A model generated the notes under the pieces. It saw nothing but the letters and a program-made list of their open reading frames with translations. It searched no databases and had not been told where the DNA came from. This document shows positions 1 through 5,146 of a DNA stretch of 5,146 nucleotides, in pieces; positions within the stretch are counted from its first letter, which is position 1, and the number at the start of each line of letters is the position of its first letter. The translations under genes were made by a program, and so were the position numbers. Origin of the DNA: Planctomycetota bacterium (GTDB taxonomy: Bacteria; Planctomycetota; UBA1135; UBA2386). The stretch is taken from the NCBI GenBank assembly GCA_003235605.1, contig QJVU01000749.1, positions 1 through 5,146 of the forward strand, read 5' to 3'.

Positions 1-192
1 GACCACCACGATCGGCAGGCAACGCTGCAGCGGGAGCGCCAACTCAACCAGCGCCTGGCCGGCGAGCTGAACGAGGCCCAGCGTCTGCTCCAGGAAGCCC
101 AGTCCCGCGTCGAGGCCCTGAACCAGGAGCTGCAGAAACGACTCACCACCCGCATCGCCAACTACCTGAGGGCGCTGCGGCAATCCAGCTAA
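1..192 (+). CDS. C-terminal end of a coiled-coil protein (partial)
   Basis: The window opens inside this gene in frame 1; 63 codons remain before a TAA. The visible tail is very rich in Gln, Glu, Arg, Leu and Ala, with hydrophobic residues at heptad-like spacing (LNQRLAGELNEAQRLL, then VEALNQELQKRL), so it is almost certainly an alpha-helical coiled coil. It ends in a basic stretch with an aromatic (TTRIANYLRALRQSS). Nothing in this fragment identifies the family; the tail would suit a structural, scaffold or trafficking protein, but no function can be assigned without the upstream part. It converges on the minus-strand membrane-protein gene, with only 10 bases between the two stop codons and no convincing terminator. 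Third positions are mostly G or C, as in the neighbours, which supports real coding. Confidence 0.75.
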   Translation, partial: DHHDRQATLQRERQLNQRLAGELNEAQRLLQEAQSRVEALNQELQKRLTTRIANYLRALRQSS

Positions 193-202
193 CGCCAGCA
201 CC

Positions 203-700
203 CTACAGCGCGTGCTCCCGCCTGTGGATCTCCCGTCGCAAGCCCATGGCCGCGCCCATGAGTCCCGCCAAGAACATCCCGAGCGCGCTGTTGAAGAACC
301 AGGGCACATCGAAGCGGCTGCTCCAGAACCCGCCGACCAGGACCGCGACCAGCAGCGCGGCCATGGCCACGACACCCGAGGTCAGGCGTCCCGTGCCCAG
401 GCGCCACCAGAGCCAACCGGTCACCAGGCCACCGAGCACCGCCGTCAATACCAGGGGCCACGAGGTGCCGATCATCATCGACGCTGGCAAGGCACACGCG
501 AATACACCCTCGAACAGGCAACGTTTGCGCAGCGCCAGGTTGCGGGCGTGCCAGGGGTCGAAACGCACGCGGTCGCCCCGCCAGATCTCGCGGGTCCGCT
601 CCTGGACGTCCTGCGGCAGGCGCTGGAACCAGTCCTCGTCCTCGCGCGGATCCTTGGTGATGTCCCGGTGCCCCGCGATGATCTCCTCGGGTGTCCTCAT
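203..700 (-). CDS. Small multi-pass membrane protein, unknown function
   Basis: I do not recognise the family. The product is 165 residues from the chosen ATG (MRTPEEIIAGHRDITK). The first ~60 residues are charged and soluble (KDPREDEDWFQRL, QERTREIWRGDRVRFD), probably cytoplasmic. They are followed by about four hydrophobic segments near residues 63-79, 81-99, 107-126 and 134-153, separated by short loops, and a basic tail (RREIHRREHAL) that would be cytoplasmic by the positive-inside rule. The frame is open upstream to ATGs at 709 and 790. The longest version adds an Ala-rich, unlikely leader that reads through the poly-A/hairpin at 734-755, so a start at 700 (or 709) is preferred. No start has a good Shine-Dalgarno sequence. 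It is transcribed divergently from the antiporter gene and ends in TAG. It may be a lineage-specific inner-membrane protein; no catalytic motif is visible. Confidence 0.65.
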   Translation of the reverse strand: MRTPEEIIAGHRDITKDPREDEDWFQRLPQDVQERTREIWRGDRVRFDPWHARNLALRKRCLFEGVFACALPASMMIGTSWPLVLTAVLGGLVTGWLWWRLGTGRLTSGVVAMAALLVAVLVGGFWSSRFDVPWFFNSALGMFLAGLMGAAMGLRREIHRREHAL

Positions 701-733
701 CGGCGCCATCCACGCCCGTCTATCGACCGCGGG

Positions 734-755
734 AGCCGCGGCGCCGGCTTTTTTT
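734..755 (+). terminator. Terminator-like hairpin with T7 run in the divergent intergenic region
   Basis: On the plus strand, AGCCG (734-738) can pair with CGGCT (745-749) around a six-base loop, and seven consecutive T (749-755) follow at once. This is the classical shape of an intrinsic terminator, though the stem is only five pairs. It sits 47 bases upstream of the antiporter GTG start and reads toward it. It could stop transcription running antisense through the upstream minus-strand gene, or act as a leader attenuator if the antiporter promoter lies further upstream. The same DNA is a poly-A stretch in the leader of the minus-strand gene. Confidence 0.4.
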
Positions 756-766
756 AGGACGGCTGG

Positions 767-776
767 CGACGCGTCG
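767..776. promoter_or_regulatory. 10-base perfect palindrome between divergent genes (possible operator)
   Basis: CGACGCGTCG is its own reverse complement and lies in the ~100-base spacer between the divergent membrane-protein gene (start 700) and antiporter gene (start 803). A symmetric site here could bind a dimeric regulator. In DNA this GC-rich a ten-base palindrome can also arise by chance. I saw no convincing -35/-10 pair on either strand. Confidence 0.15.
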
Positions 777-802
777 ATGAATAGCATCACCCGAGCTGTG
801 CG

Positions 803-2554
803 GTGAACGAGCCCCTATTCCTGATTCCAATCCTGGTCGCCATCGGCGTCGGAGCCCAGTGGCTGGCCGCCCACTTCCGGTTCCCGGCCATCTTGCTGCT
901 CCTGGCCGCCGGCCTGTCGCTGGGCATGGTGAACAAGGACCTGCAGGACCTCCTCATCACCCAACAGAACACCGAGCACAGCTGGCTCCGGGCATTCATC
1001 ACCCTGGCGGTTTCGATCGTGCTGTTCGAGGGCGGCATGAGCCTGAACCTGATGGAGGCGCGGCACGTGGGGTCCAGTCTCCGGCGGCTGATCGTGTCGG
1101 GCCTGCTCGTGGGTTTCACCCTGGTGGCCCTCTGCGCACACTTCGCGGCGGGGATCCCCTGGGCAGACTCCTGCACCCTGGGCGCGATCCTGGTGGTCAC
1201 CGGCCCCACCGTCATCATCCCCATGCTGCGCGGCGCCCGCATCGCCTTGCGACCTGCCGCCCTGCTGAAGTGGGAGGGCATCGTCAACGACCCCTTGGGG
1301 GCCCTGCTGGCCATCTTCGTCGTCAACGTCGCCCAGATCTCGGCCCAGACCGGCTCCGGCTACCTGGAGCTCACGTTGACTTTCCTCGGCACCTCGCTGC
1401 TCGCCGGCGCCATCGGCGCAGTGGTCGGCTACCTGCTTGCCAAGGCGCTGAACGCCGGCGCCATCGCCGAGCACGTCAAGACCGCGGTGATCCTGGCCGC
1501 AGTCCTGGTGGTCTCCGCAGGCTGCGCGACCGTGGCCCATTCGGAGTCCGGCCTGCTGGCGGTCACCGTCATGGGGGTGGTGCTGGGCAACACCGACAAC
1601 CACAGCATCGAGGACATCCGCCGGTTCAAGGAGCAGGTCAGCACGGTTCTGGTCTCGGTCCTGTTCCTGGTGCTGTCCGCCCAGTTGAAGCCAATGGACC
1701 TCAAGGCGCTGGTGGGCCTGCAGCTCGTGCTCATCGCCTTGATCCTGTTCGTGGTCCGGCCGGTGGTGGCCCTGGCTGCCACACTCGGCTCGGACCTGCC
1801 CTGGCGGGAGCGGGTGATCGTGGGCTGGATCGCCCCGCGGGGTGTCGTGGCAGCCGCCGTGGCCGGCGCCCTGGCTCCCGACCTGATGCCCATCGTCTTC
1901 GGCGTGGTCCTCGCAACGGTGGTGCTCCACGGTCTCTCGCTCCGTCCCCTGGCCCGGGCCCTGGGCCTCGCCGCGCGTGGCGGCGCCGGGATCCTGATCG
2001 TGGGCGCGTCCTTGTGGGGCGTGTCCCTCGCCCAGGCCCTGGCCCGGGCCGGCGCCAACGTGGTGCTCGCGGACACCCGCTTCCGCCGGGTGTCACGGGC
2101 GCGGATGGAGGGTCTCGAGGTCCACCACGGCGACGTGCTGGCGGAAGAGGCCGCCATGGAGCTGCCCATGGAGCAGGTCTCCTTGGTGCTGGCCGCCGCC
2201 GACGACGACTCCTACAACGCCCTGGTCTGCCTGCGCTTCGCCCCCGAGCTCGGCCGCGAGGCGGTGCTGCAGCTCACCCCCGGCACCCAGGAGAAGAAGA
2301 GCGAGGAGGTGAAGTCCCACATGATGGGGCGCAACCCCTGGGGGGAGGAAGTGAGCTACCGCAACATCACCTCGCGGTTCTGGCGTGGCGGCAACTTCAA
2401 GTCCACCCAGATCACCCCGGAGTTCACCTGGGAAGACCTGAGGGAGAAGGCGCGGGAGGGGCTGTTCATGTTCTACCTCCACCAGGGTCGGCTGCAGATC
2501 CTGGCCGGGGACACCGTGCCCCCCACGGGGGCCAGGGTCATCTACCTGGCGTAG
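803..2554 (+). CDS. CPA1-type cation:proton antiporter with TrkA-N (RCK) domain
   Basis: The 583-residue product is an inner-membrane sodium or potassium/proton exchanger, likely used in pH and ion homeostasis. Residues 1-~390 form the transport domain with about 12-13 hydrophobic segments. Hallmarks are FEGGMSLNL (75-83), VTGPT (132-136), EGIVNDPLG (158-166) with the Asn162-Asp163 pair typical of electroneutral CPA1 exchangers, HSESGLLAVTVMG (246-258), Arg319-Pro320, and APRGVVAAAVAG (344-355) with the conserved Arg346. Residues ~396-500 are a Rossmann-like TrkA-N domain: ILIVGASLWG, acidic D424 at the end of strand 2, HHGDVL (441-446) and the LVLAAADDD strand (461-469). Its nucleotide loop is degenerate (G-A-S-L-W-G, not GxGxxG). 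Residues ~535-583 resemble a short RCK-C-like tail ending GARVIYLA. The GTG is the first start after an in-frame TAG at 782-784, and the first membrane helix begins right after it. The Shine-Dalgarno is weak. Na+ versus K+ specificity cannot be read from sequence. Confidence 0.92.
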   Translation: MNEPLFLIPILVAIGVGAQWLAAHFRFPAILLLLAAGLSLGMVNKDLQDLLITQQNTEHSWLRAFITLAVSIVLFEGGMSLNLMEARHVGSSLRRLIVSGLLVGFTLVALCAHFAAGIPWADSCTLGAILVVTGPTVIIPMLRGARIALRPAALLKWEGIVNDPLGALLAIFVVNVAQISAQTGSGYLELTLTFLGTSLLAGAIGAVVGYLLAKALNAGAIAEHVKTAVILAAVLVVSAGCATVAHSESGLLAVTVMGVVLGNTDNHSIEDIRRFKEQVSTVLVSVLFLVLSAQLKPMDLKALVGLQLVLIALILFVVRPVVALAATLGSDLPWRERVIVGWIAPRGVVAAAVAGALAPDLMPIVFGVVLATVVLHGLSLRPLARALGLAARGGAGILIVGASLWGVSLAQALARAGANVVLADTRFRRVSRARMEGLEVHHGDVLAEEAAMELPMEQVSLVLAAADDDSYNALVCLRFAPELGREAVLQLTPGTQEKKSEEVKSHMMGRNPWGEEVSYRNITSRFWRGGNFKSTQITPEFTWEDLREKAREGLFMFYLHQGRLQILAGDTVPPTGARVIYLA

Positions 2555-2713
2555 GGGATTCGCGATCGGCCGCCCAGTCCCGAGCAGCAAGGGGTAGCCG
2601 CACGCGCCCCCGGCAGACGACCCATGGACAAAGAACGCGGCGGCCGCCGACGATACCGAGCCCCTAGCCACCGCATAGGGCGCCCGCCCCTCCATCCAAC
2701 ACCCATTCACACC
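2555..2713. other. Intergenic spacer with a GC palindrome
   Basis: These 159 bases separate the antiporter stop (TAG) from the start of the secreted protein. They contain the perfect 12-base palindrome CGGCGGCCGCCG (2638-2649) but no T-run, so an intrinsic terminator is not supported. No clear promoter boxes or tRNA-like structure were seen. An in-frame ATG at 2624 would add 30 Arg/Pro-rich residues before the signal peptide of the next gene and is not regarded as its start. The promoter of the secreted-protein gene presumably lies here. Confidence 0.4.
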
Positions 2714-3910
2714 ATGAAACGCCTACATCTGGCGAGCCTCGCGCTCATCCTTGCCGCTTCCGCGGCTGCCCAGACCTTCACCAGCCCGGCCGGTCTCCTC
2801 AGCACCGAAGGCATCGGCCCCCAGGGTTGGAACATCGGCTACTCGTACCTCTACTTCGGCACGTACGCGTCGGAGCGGTTCATGTATGCGGACGGCATCC
2901 ACAAGGGCCAGGGGCTGAAGATCATCCGCTCAGTGGGCTACCGCCTGGACTTCCAGAGCCACTCGACGACGACGGCCACCGGCCGTTCCTGGACCAACGT
3001 CACCCTGAGAATGTCCGACTGTGACTTCGCCAAGCTCTCCACCACCTGGGCAGCCAACCCCACGAGCACCCCGACCCTGGTGTTCAACGCTGCGGTCTCC
3101 TGGCCCAGCCAGTCCGGCAACCCCGGCACCACGGCACCGGCCCCGTGGGACGCCAAGCTCGCGTTCCCGTTCAGCGGCGTGTGGGTCTACACCGCCAACC
3201 AGGACATCCTCCATGACTATGTCTTCTCCGGCGGCAGCATGTCCAATACCGCCACCTGGGGCGGTTCCACGGCGTACTCCTACTACCTGGACGGCAACCT
3301 GATCGTGACCAGCATGGTGACCGGTCGCAACCTGATGCCAACCTCGTCCACCTGCAACGACTCGGCAATCACCAGCACCAGTCCGGCCGACGCCAATGTC
3401 CAGTACGCCCAGTACTCGAAAGCCTACAACGGCACCAACGCCAGCATCTGGCAGGACCAGGTCGTGATCCAGATCTGGAGCGAGCGCACGGCCCCCACCG
3501 CGCCGGTGGTCCAGGCGGTGGGCATCGGCGCCCTGAACAACGGCGTGGGGGTGCCGCTGCCCGGCAGCTGCCACAACCTCATCATCGATCCCAACCTGGT
3601 GGCCGTCTACCTCACGCGGACGACGGACACCAACGGCAACGTGGCTTTCCCGGGCACCCAGATCGTGGCCGGCCAACGGAGCGTGGTCAACGCAATCCCG
3701 GGCCTCGCGGTCTGGACCCAGGCCGCCTGGGTCGACTCCTCCACCAAGCTGTTCACGCTCACCCGGGCATCCCGCACCCAGAACCCCAACCTCGGCATGA
3801 CCGACGTTCTGCCGCGGAAGAAGGTCGCCTACAACTGGAACGCCGCCACCGCTACCAACCTCGGCTTCACGGACACCTGGCCCGCGCTGCCGATCATCCG
3901 CTACAACTGA
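2714..3910 (+). CDS. Secreted beta-rich protein, planctomycete-type, unknown function
   Basis: The 398-residue product begins with a clear Sec signal peptide: basic MKRLH, a hydrophobic core LASLALILAASAAA, and likely cleavage before Gln20 (AAA-QTF). The mature protein starts QTFTSPAGLLSTEG, a style I recall from large sets of secreted planctomycete proteins. It is rich in Thr, Ser, Asn, Trp and Tyr, with alternating patterns that suggest beta-sandwich folds (residues ~40-260). Residues ~283-350, from the Gly-Ser-Cys stretch through an Asp-Thr-Asn-Gly-Asn turn to VWTQAAWVDS, recall the C-terminal module of those proteins. It has only three cysteines (103, 214, 286), no visible enzyme motif and no membrane anchor. 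The ATG at 2714 is chosen because the signal peptide starts there; an upstream ATG at 2624 would bury it. No Shine-Dalgarno precedes the start. It ends in TGA and converges on the minus-strand gene 25 bases away. It may be a surface or extracellular structural protein. Confidence 0.85.
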   Translation: MKRLHLASLALILAASAAAQTFTSPAGLLSTEGIGPQGWNIGYSYLYFGTYASERFMYADGIHKGQGLKIIRSVGYRLDFQSHSTTTATGRSWTNVTLRMSDCDFAKLSTTWAANPTSTPTLVFNAAVSWPSQSGNPGTTAPAPWDAKLAFPFSGVWVYTANQDILHDYVFSGGSMSNTATWGGSTAYSYYLDGNLIVTSMVTGRNLMPTSSTCNDSAITSTSPADANVQYAQYSKAYNGTNASIWQDQVVIQIWSERTAPTAPVVQAVGIGALNNGVGVPLPGSCHNLIIDPNLVAVYLTRTTDTNGNVAFPGTQIVAGQRSVVNAIPGLAVWTQAAWVDSSTKLFTLTRASRTQNPNLGMTDVLPRKKVAYNWNAATATNLGFTDTWPALPIIRYN

Positions 3911-3918
3911 TCCCCGGC

Positions 3919-3935
3919 CCCGGCAACTGTTGGGG
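3919..3935. terminator. Imperfect hairpin between convergent genes
   Basis: CCC (3919-3921) and CAA (3924-3926) can pair with TTG (3930-3932) and GGG (3933-3935) around a CTG loop, with a two-base GG bulge. It lies between the two convergent stop codons (3910 and 3936), where a bidirectional terminator would be expected. It has no T-run on either side, so support comes mainly from location. Confidence 0.25.
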
Positions 3936-4859
3936 CTACTCGATCACCACCGGGATGTCCGTCGGGAACGATTGGTATCGGGAGCCGGCGGGCATCTCCA
4001 CGCGGACGACCGCCTTGCCCTTGGATGCATCTTCCGGGACCCGGACCGGGCCGTGGTAGAGCATGCCTCAACAGCGTTCCATCAGCTTGGCGCGGTAGCT
4101 CTGCTGCTTGCCGGCGGTATCGGTGTAGACCAGCGTCGCCTGGACGTGCTCACTTTCCTCCAGGAACCTCTGGTCGACGCAGAGGAAGGTACCCACGCGG
4201 TCACCGCGGTTCCCCATGAACACCTTGAAGTCGTTCTTTTGCCCCCGTTTCAGCGTGTCGCACATCCAGTGCTGGAACTGGAACGGCCGGTCGTACCCGG
4301 GCACCAGGATCGGCGCCTGCCGCGGCGACTCCGCGAAGTGCTGGTAGGTCTCGTGCTCGGGACCGAACACCCCCATCGTCACCTTGTCGCCGCGCCACTT
4401 CACCTTGATGCGCACCGAGTCCGCCGCCGAGGTGACCTTGAACTCCTTGTGTACAGCACCTGACGCCGGATCGCGGAAGTCGCCAACCTCGAAGCACGTG
4501 GCCTTCTTCCCCGCGTACGTGCTCTCCTTGGCGGCGACGATGCGCTCGTCCTCGGCGGTGAGGTCACCGTCGGCGTTCCGGTCCAGGTAGAGAACGTCGT
4601 ATTGCTCGCTCTCCGCCTTGGTCTTGTCCAGCACCGCCCAGACGCGGTGCTGGCCGTTGAGGCCAAACAGCAGGAGACCGTAGAGGGGCCTCTGGGCACT
4701 CAGCTTCGGCAGCTTGCCGATCGTCCGGTCCACCTTGGCGAAGTCGATCAGGCGGGCGACTTCCTTCTTCTTGGCAGCCGGAGCCGGCTTCGCGTCCTGG
4801 GCCCATAGGCCGCAGGCAAGGACGGTTAGCGCCAGAGGGATCCGATTGCGACAGCCCAT
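3936..4859 (-). CDS. Candidate secreted selenoprotein, in-frame UGA (Cys-Sec-Gly)
   Basis: Read normally, the ATG at 4859 gives 263 residues ending in ERC at a TGA (4070-4068). The same frame then runs 43 more codons (GMLYHGPVRVPED ... FPTDIPVVIE) to a TAG at 3938-3936. Of those codons, 38 end in G or C, as expected for real coding here. Reading UGA as selenocysteine gives 307 residues with adjacent Cys263-Sec264. A signal peptide is present (LALTVLACGLWA, likely cut before Gln21; Cys16 is a weak lipobox candidate). Residues 93-104 (DRNADGDLTAED) match an EF-hand/dockerin-like calcium loop, within a 'YDVLYLD' strand of a style I recall from planctomycete secreted proteins. Other mature cysteines are 122, 200 and 227. 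The start is well supported by AGGAGG six bases upstream. The gene follows pheT by 58 bases and may share its transcript. Function is unknown; a periplasmic or extracellular thiol/selenol redox role is inferred. Alternatives are a nonsense mutation, a sequencing error, or a genuine stop at 4068 with re-initiation at the ATG four bases later. Real coding from 4859 to 4071 is near certain; the extension is probable. Confidence 0.7.
4038..4052 (-). promoter_or_regulatory. Putative bacterial SECIS element
   Basis: In the mRNA, GGCCCG begins 15 bases after the UGA and pairs with CGGGUC (six pairs, one of them G-U) around a GUC tip. If the closing G-C pair opens, the loop is GGUCC. Bacterial SECIS hairpins lie just downstream of the UGA inside the coding region, with a G among the first loop bases at roughly 16-37 bases from the UGA. 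Here the loop G is base 22. The GGUC at the tip matches the GGUC in the loop of the E. coli fdhF SECIS that SelB recognises. A GCAU/AUGC outer pairing is also possible. A GC-rich coding region forms hairpins readily, so structure alone is not proof. Confidence 0.5.
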
Positions 4860-4865
4860 GGTCTT

Positions 4866-4871
4866 CCTCCT
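4866..4871 (-). promoter_or_regulatory. Strong Shine-Dalgarno site fixing the selenoprotein-candidate start
   Basis: AGGAGG lies six bases upstream of the ATG at 4859, an ideal match and spacing. It is the only strong ribosome binding site in the window; the antiporter and the 2714 gene lack a comparable one. It settles the start of the minus-strand gene. Confidence 0.8.
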
Positions 4872-4892
4872 ACGGTTCGGGGATGGACGCGA

Positions 4893-4909
4893 GGAGACGC
4901 AGTATCTCC
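4893..4909 (-). other. Small stem-loop between pheT and the downstream gene
   Basis: On the transcribed strand GGAGA and TCTCC form a five-pair stem around a seven-base loop, eight bases after the pheT stop codon. It has no T-run and is short, so it is not a convincing intrinsic terminator. It could stabilise or partly separate the two messages, or be a chance inverted repeat. Confidence 0.2.
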
Positions 4910-4917
4910 AGCGCAGG

Positions 4918-5146
4918 CTACCCTCGCAACTCGGCCCCCACCGCGGCGCAGGACGCCCGGACCTTTTCCAGGTACTTCTCCTCGTCCTTGGCGGTCAAGG
5001 TCCGGTCCTCGGCACCCAACGTGACGGTGAAGTTCAAGCTCTTCTTGTCGGCGGGCAGGCCATCTCCGCGGTAGACCTCGAACAGCTCCACCCTGCGTAC
5101 CAGCTTGGGATTGGTCTCCACGAGGAACCTCTCCAGGTCGCCGACC
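4918..5146 (-). CDS. pheT: Phenylalanyl-tRNA synthetase beta subunit, C-terminal end (partial)
   Basis: The last 76 residues of PheT are present; the gene continues past the right edge. PheT pairs with PheS in an (alpha-beta)2 enzyme that charges tRNA-Phe in the cytoplasm. The fragment is the C-terminal FDX-ACB (ferredoxin-fold anticodon-binding) domain. The pattern NPKLVRRVELFEVYRGDGLP, then KKSLNFTVTLGAEDRTLT and a final GAELRG, matches this domain's conserved LFDVYRG...GKKSL...RTLT...GAELRG signature. A GTG at 5119-5121 is an internal Val codon, not a start: the frame is open and conserved-looking upstream (VGDLERFL). The stop is TAG. It is followed on the same strand, after 58 bases, by the candidate selenoprotein gene, with which it may be co-transcribed. 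Confidence 0.93.
   Translation of the reverse strand, partial: VGDLERFLVETNPKLVRRVELFEVYRGDGLPADKKSLNFTVTLGAEDRTLTAKDEEKYLEKVRASCAAVGAELRG

Noticed and set aside
197..216. AGCAC/GTGCT inverted repeat between the first two convergent genes
   Set aside because: Five pairs around a ten-base loop with no T-run is too weak to call a terminator.
701..790. Upstream ATG at 790 for the small membrane protein
   Set aside because: The added 30 residues read through the hairpin and poly-A segment of the divergent intergenic region and look Ala-rich and non-coding; the start at 700 or 709 fits better.
859..2667. 602-residue Gly/Pro/Arg-rich open frame overlapping the antiporter
   Set aside because: It is a high-GC shadow in another frame; the antiporter frame carries all the conserved CPA1 motifs and this one is low-complexity.
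2624..2713. N-terminal extension of the secreted protein from an ATG at 2624
   Set aside because: It adds 30 Arg/Pro-rich residues in front of a clear signal peptide, which would block its function, and has no better ribosome site.
4068..4070. Reassignment of UGA as a sense codon throughout the genome
   Set aside because: The gene at 2714-3910 ends in TGA, and the frame beyond it does not look like protein, so UGA still works as a stop here. The known UGA-reassigning bacterial lineages I recall are mostly low-GC or reduced genomes.
3930..4463. Long open plus-strand frame (177 residues) antisense to the candidate selenoprotein
   Set aside because: It is a shadow of the minus-strand gene: composition is His/Arg/Leu-rich, there is no ribosome site, and it overlaps a gene with a signal peptide, strong Shine-Dalgarno and G/C third-position bias on the other strand.
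5119..5121. GTG as the start of a separate 67-residue gene
   Set aside because: The frame is open upstream to the window edge and the sequence is the PheT C-terminal domain, so this is an internal Val codon.

Overview
The window is about 5.1 kb of GC-rich chromosomal DNA with tightly packed genes and strong third-position G/C bias. The style of its secreted proteins suggests a planctomycete, possibly one of the marine lineages that carry many secreted proteins beginning 'AQ-T-(Y/F)-TSPAG-LL-TEG'. Two features support this: a secreted protein with a mature N-terminus of that kind plus a C-terminal segment recalling a common planctomycete beta-rich module, and a second secreted protein with the 'YDVLYLDRNADGDLT' pattern. 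This assignment rests on remembered family style and was not checked by a database search.

Layout, left to right: (1) the 3' end of a plus-strand gene encoding a coiled-coil tail (1-192). (2) A convergent minus-strand gene for a small multi-pass membrane protein of unknown function (203-700). (3) A ~100-base divergent intergenic region with a terminator-like hairpin plus T7 run and a 10-base palindrome. (4) A plus-strand CPA1-type cation:proton antiporter fused to a TrkA-N/RCK nucleotide-binding domain (803-2554). (5) A gene-free 159-base spacer. (6) A plus-strand secreted protein of 398 residues (2714-3910). (7) A convergent minus-strand secreted protein (3936-4859) read here as a candidate selenoprotein. 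(8) The 3' end of pheT, phenylalanyl-tRNA synthetase beta chain (4918 to the window edge), on the minus strand just upstream of gene 7.

The standout is gene 7. Conventional translation stops at a UGA (4068-4070) after 263 residues. The same frame stays open for another 43 codons, 38 of them ending in G or C, reads as plausible protein, and ends at a TAG next to the convergent gene. The UGA lies in the context Cys-UGA-Gly. A compact GC-rich hairpin starts 15 bases after it, with GGUC at its tip, as expected of a bacterial SECIS element. The simplest reading is a ~307-residue secreted protein with a vicinal Cys-Sec pair near its C-terminus, possibly an undescribed selenoprotein family. A nonsense mutation or sequencing error is the main alternative.

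The remaining genes look like ordinary housekeeping, ion homeostasis and lineage-specific envelope genes. No mobile element, CRISPR array, tRNA or rRNA was seen.
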